Shown here in pieces: positions 1 to 8,607 of a stretch of DNA of 64,000 nucleotides (positions are counted from its first letter, which is position 1; every line of letters starts with the position of its first letter). Below the pieces are notes generated by a model. It worked only from the letters and a program-made list of their open reading frames with translations. It ran no database searches and was not told the DNA's origin. The position numbers were made by a program, and so were the translations under genes. The stretch lies in contig NZ_CP041969.1 of NCBI RefSeq assembly GCF_014107495.1, forward strand, positions 1,547,001 to 1,611,000, read 5' to 3'. Source of the DNA: Cohnella cholangitidis (GTDB taxonomy: Bacteria; Bacillota; Bacilli; Paenibacillales; Paenibacillaceae).

Positions 1-1169
1 TTCCAAGCGATCAGCCCGATTCGCGAATCGGAGCGGAGGCGCGCGGCGATTTCCCGGAGCGACAACTCCGGTTTGAGGGAGTACACGTACGCCATCGTCT
101 CGTTCACCGCAAGAGCGATATCCTGCTCTCCGGTTGCGGATTCGCCCGCTCCCAGCAAATCGTATTCCTTTAACAGCTCGGGCAAATCAACGATCGGATC
201 TCGTCCCGCCGGCAAAATAGACGACATCCCGCTGTCGCCGGCAATGACGATAACAGCTTTCTTCAGCGCTTCCTCCGGCGAGCCGAATGCCCGCAACAGC
301 GATTGGAGCTGCTCGTCAAGCTTCCTCACGCCTTCCAGGTCGGACGGGCCGTGCTTATGCAATCGTTGATCCAAATCGGGCAAGTACGCATATAGAAAGT
401 CCGGCAGCTTATCGTTCCGGACCAAATATTCGATCGTCTCCAGCGCGAAACGATTATTGAAGCCGAACTTGTTCACCGCTCCGTCCGATGTCTGCTTTAT
501 CCCCTCAAGAGGATTTGAGAAATCCCCGAACGAGAAATATTCCGGTCCGCGAGTTTTGATCTCGGCCGGAAAACCGAACGGCAACTGGATGATGCCCGGC
601 ATGCGCAAAGAGTGCTCCGTCTTCCCTCTGTAAATCATTCCGTTGACGGATCCCGAGGTTAACCCTTGCTTGGCCAGATCTTCGTAGATCGTGCTGACTC
701 CTTTATTTAGATGAAGCGCGTTCAAGTTGGAGAGAAAATCGGTCAATACTTGTTTGCCTCCCGTATCGATCGCTTCCATCGGGCCCGTTCCATAGTTGAC
801 GATTCTACGTTCGTCGGCCGAATACCAGGACAATCCGGGAACTCGATGCCCGTCGGGATATTCTCCCGTCACTATTGACGCGTCGATCGTGACGGACATC
901 GTCGGAAACGAGCTCACGACGTCGGAATAATATTGCCCGCGCTCGATCAAATAACGGAAAGTGGGGAGTAATCCGTTCTGTACTCCCCGGTCGATCGATT
1001 GCGCCATTAAGGAATCCGCCACAAGCAAGATCACTTTCTTGCGGCCGTCCCCCTGTTCGGACTTGACGCGCAACAAATCGCTCTCTCCGTGACGGGCATG
1101 GTTGCCGAAGCAGCCCCCGAGCAAGAGGGTAATAGCTACGACGCCTATCGTTCGAAAAGTTTTTCTCAT
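1..1169 (-). CDS. Alkaline phosphatase-family / type I phosphodiesterase lipoprotein, C-terminus off the window
   Basis: The reading frame opens at ATG 1169 after a GGGGTGG ribosome binding site and runs off the left edge, so about 389 residues are visible. Residues 1-20 form a lipoprotein signal ending in LLLGGC, so the protein should be anchored outside the membrane. The fold family is the alkaline phosphatase / nucleotide pyrophosphatase superfamily: an early LLVADSL metal-binding segment, an FPTMSVTIDASIVTGEYP segment containing the candidate threonine nucleophile, a DLDQRLHKHG segment (D-x3-H type metal ligands) and an IAGDSGM segment. The last is normally DHGM, so one expected metal-binding histidine is serine here. 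The substrate cannot be told. It is transcribed in the same direction as the stress gene upstream, 20 bases away. Confidence 0.8.
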   Translation of the reverse strand, partial: MRKTFRTIGVVAITLLLGGCFGNHARHGESDLLRVKSEQGDGRKKVILLVADSLMAQSIDRGVQNGLLPTFRYLIERGQYYSDVVSSFPTMSVTIDASIVTGEYPDGHRVPGLSWYSADERRIVNYGTGPMEAIDTGGKQVLTDFLSNLNALHLNKGVSTIYEDLAKQGLTSGSVNGMIYRGKTEHSLRMPGIIQLPFGFPAEIKTRGPEYFSFGDFSNPLEGIKQTSDGAVNKFGFNNRFALETIEYLVRNDKLPDFLYAYLPDLDQRLHKHGPSDLEGVRKLDEQLQSLLRAFGSPEEALKKAVIVIAGDSGMSSILPAGRDPIVDLPELLKEYDLLGAGESATGEQDIALAVNETMAYVYSLKPELSLREIAARLRSDSRIGLIAW

Positions 1170-1189
1170 TTCTGTTCCACCCCGGAGTC

Positions 1190-1687
1190 TTAGCGAATTT
1201 GGCTATTCGATGACGTCGCGCCCGCTTGGCTTAGCAGGGACGCGGCGCTTCCTTCCCTATCCGTCTCCGCCAGCAGCACGAAATGCCCCGAATTCGTCGC
1301 TCTCGCGCAACGTTTCGCGGCTTCGCCCGTTACCCCGATTCGGTTAAAAGCCTCTTCGCCGTCCAATCCGTCTTCGGAATCGTATCCGTATGCCAATACG
1401 ACTCCGGCCGGTCCGGCTCCCGTCGTCGTATTGCCTGCGGGGTACCAGAGCGGGGCCGAAGCCGCAATCCATGCGTCGTCATCTCCGCCCGCCTCGTTGC
1501 CGCGTGCTCCGCGAAGCTCATCCAGCGCTTCCAGCGGCACATTGCCGTCCTCGGTCAACAGCGGAGCGCCTTCCCTATTCTTTACGGCAACCCTGATTCC
1601 GCTAATGTCCTCTCCCGCTTCGTTCAACTTCCGAATCGCTTCCAGCACCTTCGCTTCCTGTTCGAAAATACCGATGGTCATCGACAT
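1190..1687 (-). CDS. General stress protein, YflT/GSP17M-like N-terminal domain
   Basis: A 165-residue soluble protein. The N-terminus (MSMTIGIFEQEAKVLEAI then a hydrophilic helix) resembles the YflT / general stress protein 17M domain, in which an N-terminal beta strand precedes an alternating helix-strand unit for predicting direction of a paralogue membrane or stress role; the biochemical function of that family is unknown. The rest is Gly/Ala/Asp-rich and less conserved in appearance. The start is supported by AGGAGG 8 bases upstream. A good sigma-B-like promoter (GTTCAA, 13 bases, GGGTAT) lies directly upstream at 1736-1760, consistent with a general stress gene. It may share a transcript with the lipoprotein phosphatase that follows. 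Confidence 0.6.
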   Translation of the reverse strand: MSMTIGIFEQEAKVLEAIRKLNEAGEDISGIRVAVKNREGAPLLTEDGNVPLEALDELRGARGNEAGGDDDAWIAASAPLWYPAGNTTTGAGPAGVVLAYGYDSEDGLDGEEAFNRIGVTGEAAKRCARATNSGHFVLLAETDREGSAASLLSQAGATSSNSQIR

Positions 1688-1735
1688 GAAATTACCTCCT
1701 ATCTCGGATTTGCCCTAAAGGGCCGCATACTAGCT

Positions 1736-1760
1736 ATACCCTTAAGAAGGAGCTTTGAAC
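1736..1760 (-). promoter_or_regulatory. Sigma-B-like promoter of the stress gene at 1190-1687
   Basis: On the minus strand GTTCAA (1760-1755) is followed after 13 bases by GGGTAT (1741-1736). The Bacillus sigma-B consensus is GTTTAA, 12-15 bases, GGGTAT, so 11 of 12 core positions match at normal spacing. It lies about 50 bases upstream of the start codon of a YflT-like stress gene. Confidence 0.6.
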
Positions 1761-1788
1761 CGAGACGGAGGCAAACTGCGCTCTATCG

Positions 1789-2628
1789 TCAACGAATTTT
1801 ACGGAAGATCCGATTGCGGTCGTTGAACGTCTCGTATTTCTCCGATACGGGAGTGAAGCCGATAGACTCCTTGGCTCCGACGATCAGAATCCCTTCCGGC
1901 GCCAAACTCTCGTAGAACAGCCTGTGGACTTGATCCCGCAACTGGTTGTTGAAATAAATCATTACGTTACGGCACAGGATGACATGAAATTCGTTAAAGG
2001 AACTGTCCGTCACCAGATTATGGCGCGCGAACACGATATTCCGGCGCAGACGAGACTTAAGCATGACGCTTCCGCCATCCGTATCGTAGTAATCCGAGAG
2101 GGAACGTACGCCCCCCGCGTTCAGGTAGTTTTTCGTATACTGCTTCATCCGGTCGATCGGAATGATCCCGTCCTTGGCAACCTGCAAGGCGCTCTCGTTA
2201 ATGTCGGTCGCGTATATTCGAGTCTGATCGAGCAGACCTTCCTCTTCCAGCAAAATCGCGATCGAATGAACTTCCTCGCCCGTAGAGCAGCCGGCATGCC
2301 ATATCCTCACATAGGGCAGCTTACGCAGACGAGGTACGATATCCTGCCGGAAAACCTGGAACATCTCCGGATCGCGGTACATCTCCGTTACGGGAATGAC
2401 AAGATCGCCAAGCAAACGTTGGAAAGCTTCGGGCTGATGAAGCACTCTTTCTTGCAGCGATGAAATGTTAGGCAAGCTTTCCAAATGAATCCGGTGCCAT
2501 ATCCGACGACGAACGGAAGCGTAGGAATAGTTCCTGAAATCATAACCGTACTTGCGGAAAATACCCTCAAGCAACAAAGTCGTCTCGATTTTCTCCAGTT
2601 CGTTCTCCGAGGACTTCCGATTGTTCAT
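1789..2628 (-). CDS. CheR-type SAM-dependent methyltransferase (RsbM-like)
   Basis: A 279-residue protein with the two-part CheR architecture: a small helical N-terminal domain (about residues 1-75, with the PVTEMYRDPEMF segment typical of CheR) and a Rossmann-like SAM-binding domain. Visible motifs are HAGCSTGEEVHS (SAM-binding loop), YATDINESAL and VILCRNVMIYF. The chosen ATG at 2628 overlaps the stop of the upstream kinase gene as ATGA, indicating translational coupling; a GTG at 2640 is the alternative. There are no chemoreceptor or cheA genes nearby. In the Bacillus cereus group a CheR-like enzyme, RsbM, methylates the hybrid kinase RsbK and restrains sigma-B activation; the same three-gene grouping here suggests the same role. 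Confidence 0.88.
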   Translation of the reverse strand: MNNRKSSENELEKIETTLLLEGIFRKYGYDFRNYSYASVRRRIWHRIHLESLPNISSLQERVLHQPEAFQRLLGDLVIPVTEMYRDPEMFQVFRQDIVPRLRKLPYVRIWHAGCSTGEEVHSIAILLEEEGLLDQTRIYATDINESALQVAKDGIIPIDRMKQYTKNYLNAGGVRSLSDYYDTDGGSVMLKSRLRRNIVFARHNLVTDSSFNEFHVILCRNVMIYFNNQLRDQVHRLFYESLAPEGILIVGAKESIGFTPVSEKYETFNDRNRIFRKIR

Positions 2629-5546
2629 CGCTGTAACCACACTTTTATTAACGATAAGAGTTGTTCCTTATTTACCGGTTTCGTAATATAGTCGGAAGCG
2701 CCGGATTCGATGCATTTGTTGCGATCGTCCATCATCGCTTTCGCGGTTAACGCGATAATCGGGATCTTGCTCCATGACGGATTGTCGCGCATCCGTTGCA
2801 TCGCCTCGTATCCGTCCATTTCGGGCATCATGATATCCATAAGCACGAGATCGATATCGGGCTCCTTCTCCAGTTTATCCAATGCTTCCAGTCCGTTCTC
2901 GGCATAGACGACGCGCATGTTGCGATGCTCCAGAACGCTGGACAGGGCGAACATATTGCGGGCGTCGTCGTCTACCAACAATATTTTCTTATTGTCGAAA
3001 GCTTCTTCCTTTAATTGCCGTTTGCGCGGTTTCTCGATTTCTCCTGAAGGGACGGGATCGCTCGTCGGCATATCCGGTAACGTTATGAATTCATCTCCAT
3101 CGGATGCCGGTAAGCTCTCCGTTTCCTTGGTTTCCGCCGAAGCGGCAGTCAGCTCGGAAGCATGCGCCGGAAACCGCTCTTCGATACAATGATCCGGTTG
3201 ACGTTCCGGCAACACGAGAGTGAAGGTGCTTCCTCGTCCCGGTTCCGTATCCAAATGAATCCATCCGCCGAGCAAGTGGGCTAGCTCCCTGCTGATCGTA
3301 AGGCCTAGACCGGTTCCACCGTATTTCCGGCTCGTCGTGCCGTCCGCTTGGCGGAAAGCTTCGAAGATGATTTCGCGCTTGTCTTGATGGATGCCGATCC
3401 CGGTATCGGTTACGGATAAAGCGATGTATCGCGTTCCTTCTTCTCTGCCGTCCGAGTTCATTTCCCGTTCGTTCGGCCTGCGTATCGTAAAAGAGACAGA
3501 GCCGGAGTGCGTGAATTTGATCGCGTTGGACAACAAATTGCGCATGATTTGTTTCAAACGATGGCCATCTGTCCAAATCGCGCCTGGCATTCCCTCTACG
3601 CTGTCGATAACTAGCGACAAGTTTTTGGCTGCGGCCATCGGCGCGAACATATTGTCCAAAAATACCGCAAGATCCCCCATAACCGTCCACTCCGAATGAA
3701 TGTCCATTTTACCCGCATCCACTTTGGACAAATCCAGAATCTCGTCGATCATTTTGAGCAGGTCGTTGCCCGACACGTGTATCGTTTGCATGTATTCGCG
3801 CTGCTTATCCGTTAAGTTCCCTTCTTCGTTCTCCACTAGAAATTCGGATAGGATCAATAAGCTGTTTAACGGCGTTCTTAGCTCATGGGACATATTCGCC
3901 AGAAATTCGGATTTGTATTTGCTTGCCAGCGCCAACTGGATCGCTTGGCGTTCGAGTTCGGAGTTGGCTCTGGCGATTTGGCGATTTTGCAGTTCGACGC
4001 GATCGACATGCTGTTCCAAAGCAAGCGTCTTGACCGTAAGCTCCTGATTCGTATGCTCCAGTTCTTCCTGCTGCTGCTGCAGCCGTTGCTCCGATTTTCT
4101 CAATTCTTCCTGCTGATGTTCCAACTTGTCGTTCGTCTCCCGAAGCTCTTCCTGCTGGCAGACGAGCTCTTCGGACTGGACCTGAAGCTCCTCCGTCATC
4201 GCTTGGGACTCCCGGAGCAGTTCCTCTACCCTTAAACGGGAATAGATATTGTTAAGGATCGTTCCGAACTTGTCGCATAGCGCGAGAAGCAGTTCCTTGC
4301 GCTCGGAATCGAATCCGTCGACCGAAGCCATCTCGAGGACCCCGATCACGGTATTATCGTGCAGAATAGGCTGGATCATAAGCATTTTCGGCTCGGCCAT
4401 GCCGAGGCCCGAACTTATTTTTACGTATCCTTCCGGCATATGCTCCATCACGATCGGCTTGGCGTCTTGATAACATTGTCCGGTTAAGCCTTCTCCTCGT
4501 CTGACGACGGTTGGCACCGATGAAACGCCATTCTCGCCTTCTCCTAGGATCGCGTAAGATCCCGACAACTCCAGCTTCCCTTCGTCGGAAGCGGGATCCG
4601 CCAAGTAGAGCAGCCCGTATGCAATGCCTAGCACGGGCGCGAATTCGGAAATAAAGGATTGGGCTACGAGCTTAACGTCATGTCCCTCCTGCAACAATTC
4701 CGTCACCCGCGCAAGCTGGGCGTTAACCCTTCCTTGCCTTTGCTGAATCGAGGCAAGCAACGCTTCCCTCTCGTTCTTCACTTGCAGATCGAGCGCGATT
4801 CTTTTGAACAATTGGGCCAATTCGCCAAGCTCGTCCTTCGACTTGATGTCGAACCGGACAAATCCGCGAAGCCGGCCTCTGCCGAACCGCTCCGCCATTC
4901 TTTCGAGCAAATTCAAACCTTTCGTAATGCTCGGGAACACCCACATTACGATCGCGAGGCCGAGAATCAGACCTACGATCGTGAACAAGGCAACCATCTG
5001 CACCGATTTGTCGTACAGAGCTCTGGAATCCGCCATTTCCGTTTTCATCGCGTTCTCTTGCGTCTTCACGAGTTCGTCCATGGAATCGATCAGCAGCCTC
5101 TGCTCCCCGCGAAGCTTGTCGGCGTATAACTTTTTCGCCTCTTCTACCTTCCCCTCGTCAACGAACCCTATGAACGTCTTTAATGAGGCAACGTATCCTT
5201 CCGTTACTTTCTTGATCTCGTCCATGACTTGTTGTTCCTCGCCGGTGAGGTCCAAGCCGTCTAACGTTTCGAACTGCTCGCCCGCGCCCGACAGACGATT
5301 AGTGATCTCCTCGACTCCTGCCGCGGGATCCTGGTCGCCGATCATGATGTCGTTCATCACTCGCCCGGAAGAATTGATCTCTCCCCGAACGGCGAGCGCA
5401 ACCCTAACCTTCTCGAAACGATTATCGTAAAAATGATTCAACGTATAATTCATCTGGCTTAGGCGTACATAGCCGAACGACGTGATGCCGACGAGGAGAA
5501 GAAGCAGCAACGTAAATCCGACGACTAATTTCGTTTTGATTTTCAT
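2625..5546 (-). CDS. Hybrid sensor histidine kinase/response regulator (RsbK-like)
   Basis: A 973-residue membrane kinase. Domain order: transmembrane helix (about 7-28), an extracytoplasmic four-helix-bundle sensor (30-180), second transmembrane helix (183-205), HAMP (205-260), GAF-like domain (285-435), a long Glu/Gln-rich coiled coil (440-540), HisKA with FLANMSHELRTPLNS (phosphoacceptor His near 555), HATPase_c with NLLSNAIKFTHSG and YGGTGLGLTISREL, and a C-terminal receiver domain with ILLVDDDARN and LVLMDIMMPEMDGYE (phosphoacceptor Asp). The start at 5546 has GGGAGGGGCGGA upstream and overlaps the previous stop as ATGA. It sits between the PP2C phosphatase and the CheR genes, so it most likely controls the phosphatase, as RsbK controls RsbY. 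The coiled coil with repeated QxEELR segments may hold methylation sites; that is inference. Confidence 0.92.
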   Translation of the reverse strand: MKIKTKLVVGFTLLLLLLVGITSFGYVRLSQMNYTLNHFYDNRFEKVRVALAVRGEINSSGRVMNDIMIGDQDPAAGVEEITNRLSGAGEQFETLDGLDLTGEEQQVMDEIKKVTEGYVASLKTFIGFVDEGKVEEAKKLYADKLRGEQRLLIDSMDELVKTQENAMKTEMADSRALYDKSVQMVALFTIVGLILGLAIVMWVFPSITKGLNLLERMAERFGRGRLRGFVRFDIKSKDELGELAQLFKRIALDLQVKNEREALLASIQQRQGRVNAQLARVTELLQEGHDVKLVAQSFISEFAPVLGIAYGLLYLADPASDEGKLELSGSYAILGEGENGVSSVPTVVRRGEGLTGQCYQDAKPIVMEHMPEGYVKISSGLGMAEPKMLMIQPILHDNTVIGVLEMASVDGFDSERKELLLALCDKFGTILNNIYSRLRVEELLRESQAMTEELQVQSEELVCQQEELRETNDKLEHQQEELRKSEQRLQQQQEELEHTNQELTVKTLALEQHVDRVELQNRQIARANSELERQAIQLALASKYKSEFLANMSHELRTPLNSLLILSEFLVENEEGNLTDKQREYMQTIHVSGNDLLKMIDEILDLSKVDAGKMDIHSEWTVMGDLAVFLDNMFAPMAAAKNLSLVIDSVEGMPGAIWTDGHRLKQIMRNLLSNAIKFTHSGSVSFTIRRPNEREMNSDGREEGTRYIALSVTDTGIGIHQDKREIIFEAFRQADGTTSRKYGGTGLGLTISRELAHLLGGWIHLDTEPGRGSTFTLVLPERQPDHCIEERFPAHASELTAASAETKETESLPASDGDEFITLPDMPTSDPVPSGEIEKPRKRQLKEEAFDNKKILLVDDDARNMFALSSVLEHRNMRVVYAENGLEALDKLEKEPDIDLVLMDIMMPEMDGYEAMQRMRDNPSWSKIPIIALTAKAMMDDRNKCIESGASDYITKPVNKEQLLSLIKVWLQR

Positions 5547-6703
5547 GCTTCCGCCCCTCCCTTCATCACTTCGATCGTAACGAGACATTGGTCATCCGAG
5601 CGTCCGTTGAGCGGCTTGCACGCAAACAGTTGCTCCAAGTTGCCGCTATCGGCTCTAGCTTGGTGCAGAAAAGTCGCCAAATGCCGAAGCTGCTCCTCCT
5701 CCTCCCCTTGGAAAGAGCTCAGTATCCCGTCCGTGAATAAATACAACCGGTCTCTTGCGGTCAGCGTTACGCTGTGCGTTACGATATTAAGCTTGTCGAA
5801 CATGCCAAGCGGAGCGGAGCTTACCGATAACATCTCCGGTTCCGGGCTGTCCCCGCGAAATAAATAACCGGGAGGATGACCCGCGTTCGCGTATTCCAGC
5901 TTTCCGCAATCCAAGTCGAGCGTAACGTAAATGCCGGTGCAATAATAATGAATGAGCTCATTCTCCCATTGGAGCCCCATCAATCGGCGGTTCAGTTCCT
6001 TGAACACTCGCTCCGGCGACCATAACGTCCTCATGGACTCCTTCAGGATAGAAGCGACGAACATGCTGACGAGCGACGAAGATATCCCGTGTCCCATCGC
6101 GTCGATGACGGCTATCGCCCAGTGCTTGTCGTCGATTTTGTGCCATGCGTATAGATCTCCCGCGAGCGCTTCGGAAGCTTGGAAATAAGCTTGTATTCGC
6201 ACGTCGGCGGCATCCACCGGATCGGGCAGCACCGATTCCTGCACCTGGCGCGCGAGCAGCAGTTCTTGCCGCATGCGCGAGTCCCGTTCCTTATGCCAGT
6301 CCAACTCCGCCTTCAATTTCAAGGCGGAACGCATTCTCGCCAGCAGTTCCGTTTTGTTGATCGGCTTCGTAACGAAATCGATCGCTCCCGCATCCAGCGC
6401 TTCGGCCAGCTTTCGGGAATCTCCGATCGCCGTAACCATGATGACGGGAATATCCTTGTAGCGATCGTTCGCTTTCAGTCTACGGCAAGCTTCTATTCCG
6501 TCCATCTCGGGCATCATCAAATCCAGCAAAATCAAATTGATCCGCGGAATCCCGATCGAGCTTCCTTCGCTGTCTTCCTTAAGCACGCCGAACATTTCCT
6601 CGGCGGAATACGCGATACGAAAATGAACGTATCCCGCTCGCTTCAGCATTTCTTGGATTACCATCACGTTCATGGCGTTATCGTCCACGATCAATACGGC
6701 CAT
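5543..6703 (-). CDS. Response regulator with SpoIIE-type PP2C phosphatase domain (RsbY/RsbP-like)
   Basis: A 386-residue soluble protein: receiver domain (about 1-125, MAVLIVDDNAMN and LILLDLMMPEMDGIE with the phosphoacceptor Asp), short coiled linker, then a PP2C-type SpoIIE phosphatase domain (about 165-380; AGDLYAWHKI, IDAMGHGISSSL, YANAGHPPGYL, LFTDGI, SDDQCLV). The family dephosphorylates STAS anti-anti-sigma factors to release a sigma factor. Start chosen at ATG 6703, where the receiver domain begins, with GAGGAGA upstream; a GTG 39 bases earlier is possible. First gene of the three-gene ATGA-coupled operon. Its STAS target is not adjacent; the only one in the window is at 49420-49758. 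Confidence 0.9.
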   Translation of the reverse strand: MAVLIVDDNAMNVMVIQEMLKRAGYVHFRIAYSAEEMFGVLKEDSEGSSIGIPRINLILLDLMMPEMDGIEACRRLKANDRYKDIPVIMVTAIGDSRKLAEALDAGAIDFVTKPINKTELLARMRSALKLKAELDWHKERDSRMRQELLLARQVQESVLPDPVDAADVRIQAYFQASEALAGDLYAWHKIDDKHWAIAVIDAMGHGISSSLVSMFVASILKESMRTLWSPERVFKELNRRLMGLQWENELIHYYCTGIYVTLDLDCGKLEYANAGHPPGYLFRGDSPEPEMLSVSSAPLGMFDKLNIVTHSVTLTARDRLYLFTDGILSSFQGEEEEQLRHLATFLHQARADSGNLEQLFACKPLNGRSDDQCLVTIEVMKGGAEA

Positions 6704-6763
6704 CTTTATCTTTGTCTCCTCGTTATCTCTCGTAACAAACACTCTCGAGCATAAACGCGAATA

Positions 6764-6798
6764 AGGAATGAGCGGCGGATAGTTCCGCCCTCATTCCT
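6764..6798. terminator. Strong inverted repeat between the stress gene and the kinase operon
   Basis: An 8-base outer arm (AGGAATGA / TCATTCCT) encloses a GGCGGA / TCCGCC inner arm with a four-base loop. It lies downstream of the minus-strand gene at 6896-7219 and upstream of the RsbY-like gene. On the minus strand it is followed by only a few T residues, so termination is plausible but not certain. Confidence 0.45.
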
Positions 6799-6895
6799 CT
6801 ATCCTATTAAAAAACGCTCTTATTTTGTTATAACCCTTCATAGATCGTTTTGAAACAGAGAAAGAATGAATCCGCGGAATCGGTCGTCTTCGCCG

Positions 6896-7219
6896 TTATT
6901 GCCGAGCCATGACCAGAACTTTGCCTTGATCCAATTCCGCTTCGAACCTGCTCGCTTCGTAAGGGTCGAAGCCCATCGCCTCGATCTTGTTGCGAAGCTC
7001 GTCGCCGCGGGTCCGGAACAAGTTCGCGATCGTGTCGAACATCCCTTCCTCGGACATACCGACTTTGTTCGTATCCGCCGCGTCGGCCAATCTGTCCGTG
7101 CGGTCGCTTTCGTGCGCGAGTACGTAAATTTCCTTCTCCGTGTATCCTTGGCGATGCAAATCGTTGACGACGTCGAATGCTTCCAATCCGTTATTCACTA
7201 GTTTCGCGTAAGCTCTCAT
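6896..7219 (-). CDS. General stress protein, YflT domain
   Basis: A 107-residue protein beginning MRAYAKLVNNGLEAFDVVND, followed by an amphipathic helix and EKEIYVLAHESDRTDRLAD, a DTIANLFRTRGDELRNKIEAMG helical segment and a final VLVMAR strand. This is the whole YflT-like (heat-induced stress protein) domain. The family is induced by general stress in Bacillus, with no known biochemical activity. AGGAGGAG lies 9 bases upstream of the ATG. A weak sigma-B-like promoter can be drawn at 7255-7280. It stands alone between a hairpin and the secreted-protein gene. Confidence 0.75.
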   Translation of the reverse strand: MRAYAKLVNNGLEAFDVVNDLHRQGYTEKEIYVLAHESDRTDRLADAADTNKVGMSEEGMFDTIANLFRTRGDELRNKIEAMGFDPYEASRFEAELDQGKVLVMARQ

Positions 7220-7254
7220 GGTTTATCTCCTCCTCTAGTATGTGATGCTTCCTA

Positions 7255-7280
7255 TTACACGTTCGGTAGTCTTTTGAAAC
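7255..7280 (-). promoter_or_regulatory. Possible sigma-B-like promoter of the YflT gene
   Basis: GTTTCA (7280-7275), 14 bases, then GTGTAA (7260-7255) on the minus strand. The -35 is good and the -10 matches GGGTAT in 4 of 6 positions. Supported mainly by the nature of the downstream gene. Confidence 0.3.
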
Positions 7281-7299
7281 CGCGCTCTCGCGTTTTTAC

Positions 7300-7785
7300 T
7301 CAACCGTTGCAAGGTCCGGCGAACAAATCCAACGAGACGAGCCGGCCCCTATCGTCCACGAATACTTTAAGCGAATCGGAGCCGTTTACGACTCCCCAAC
7401 CGTCTTCCGCCCGAAATTGCGGTTTGCCGAGCGCTCGCTTAAGATCCTTGTCGATCAGCTTGATATCGCGCCCGTTAACGTTGGCGGATCGCGCGGTTGC
7501 CGTCACCTGAACGAAAGAAACTTCCCCCTCGCACAAGCCGACGTTTTTCCCGTCCGCGTAGCTCCATACTTCGCATTCTTTGTGCCATTCGTCGGACTCT
7601 ATCTTCCCCGGGTTTCCCAGCTCTCCCCTAACCTCGCTTGCCAAGTCTCCCAATCGGATGCCGTCTATTTGCCATTGCTTCGGCACGGATGGTTGCGGGA
7701 AAGCGGCGGTTGCGGGAACCGCGGCGGCCGGAGCCGCTCCTCCGTTCACGATCGAAGTAAACAAAACAAGCCATGAAATCAACAT
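7300..7785 (-). CDS. Secreted protein of unknown function
   Basis: 161 residues. An N-terminal hydrophobic segment (about 1-30, ending in an Ala/Pro-rich stretch AAPAAAVPATAAF) looks like a signal peptide. The mature part begins IDGIRLGDLASEVRGELGNPGKIES, a pattern seen in small envelope proteins with a repeated GxxxxxVxxxLGxP beta-alpha unit; it recurs later as IDKDLKRALGKPQFRAEDGW, so the protein is probably two copies of that small fold. Two cysteines (in CEVWS and GLCEG) are close enough to pair. AAAGGAGG precedes the ATG. It follows the DUF948-like gene by 19 bases and is probably co-transcribed with it. No function is assigned. Confidence 0.6.
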   Translation of the reverse strand: MLISWLVLFTSIVNGGAAPAAAVPATAAFPQPSVPKQWQIDGIRLGDLASEVRGELGNPGKIESDEWHKECEVWSYADGKNVGLCEGEVSFVQVTATARSANVNGRDIKLIDKDLKRALGKPQFRAEDGWGVVNGSDSLKVFVDDRGRLVSLDLFAGPCNG

Positions 7786-7804
7786 TCTAGATTACCTCCT
7801 TTGC

Positions 7805-8260
7805 TTAGGAACGATCTTTCTGTTGTTTCCAGCCTTTCCGAACGCTCATGAGCAGTCTCGAGCCTAACGCCGCCCAATGCAGCCATGACGGAACGGCGTC
7901 GTTGCCTTCCTTCGAAGCCGTCTGTTCGCGAAGCGTGCTCGCCAGGTTCCGGGTTGCTTGCCGGGCCGTGCTCGTTACCTCGCTAAGCATGATGCCAACA
8001 TCCTGCACCGCATGAAACAACGGGTCCGTCGATTGCAGCTTTCCCCGTATGTCCTCGGCTGTTTCATTAACGCTTTCCGCTAGTTTCTTTACTTCGCCCT
8101 GCAAATCTTCGACGGTTTCCTTTACTTCCTGCATGGCGGATTGCGCGGTTACGAGAGATCGCTGCGCGGTCTTTAATAAAGAAATCAAAAATACGCACAA
8201 GACGACGAAAGCCATCGCCGCCAACGCGACGCTCCAGGCGATCAGTTCATTATGGTCCAT
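7805..8260 (-). CDS. DUF948-family membrane protein
   Basis: About 151 residues with one N-terminal transmembrane helix ([20 protein letters not shown]) and a long coiled coil ([20 protein letters not shown] then [14 protein letters not shown]), the layout of DUF948 proteins such as YtxG, which occur with general stress genes in Bacillus. The second ATG (8260) has GGAGG at the better 7-base spacing; the first ATG at 8266 almost touches the ribosome binding site. A sigma-B-like promoter lies at 8306-8332. Probably the first gene of a two-gene unit with the secreted protein at 7300-7785. Confidence 0.7.
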   Translation of the reverse strand: MDHNELIAWSVALAAMAFVVLCVFLISLLKTAQRSLVTAQSAMQEVKETVEDLQGEVKKLAESVNETAEDIRGKLQSTDPLFHAVQDVGIMLSEVTSTARQATRNLASTLREQTASKEGNDAVPSWLHWAALGSRLLMSVRKGWKQQKDRS

Positions 8261-8305
8261 GGGCATTCCTCCGCTTCTTGCTTGCTGTCATTGTCATACC
8301 CTACC

Positions 8306-8332
8306 TTACCCCCGCGCATAGGATCGCGAAAC
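8306..8332 (-). promoter_or_regulatory. Possible sigma-B-like promoter of the DUF948 gene
   Basis: Minus strand GTTTCG (8332-8327), 15 bases, GGGTAA (8311-8306). Five of six -10 positions and four of six -35 positions match the sigma-B consensus, at the upper end of the usual spacing. Confidence 0.4.
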
Positions 8333-8442
8333 AGTACCCTCCGAAAGATTCACCGGCTAGCATACGGGGTAACCAAGCACTAACAACGGGCTCGGCCGAC
8401 GCAGGCCGTTATGCCGATCCCGATCACAAAGGAGGAATTCAC

Positions 8443-8607
8443 ATGTTATATTGGACGGTAGTTTTTCTAATCGTCGCTATCGTAGCCGCGATATTCGGAT
8501 TCACGGGTTTGGTAAGCGCGGCAGCGGGAATCGCGAAAATTTTGTTTTTCATCTTCTTGATTTTGTTTATCGTCTCCCTGATCACGGGCCGGCGCGGTCG
8601 GGTCTAG
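8443..8607 (+). CDS. DUF1328 (YtjA)-family small membrane protein
   Basis: A 54-residue protein, [20 protein letters not shown] onward, consisting of two hydrophobic helices linked by a Gly/Ala turn ([12 protein letters not shown]) and a basic tail GRRGRV. This is the full length and pattern of the DUF1328/YtjA family of small inner-membrane proteins, whose function is unknown. AAAGGAGG ends 8 bases before the ATG, which fixes the start. It is divergent from the DUF948 gene. Confidence 0.8.
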   Translation: MLYWTVVFLIVAIVAAIFGFTGLVSAAAGIAKILFFIFLILFIVSLITGRRGRV

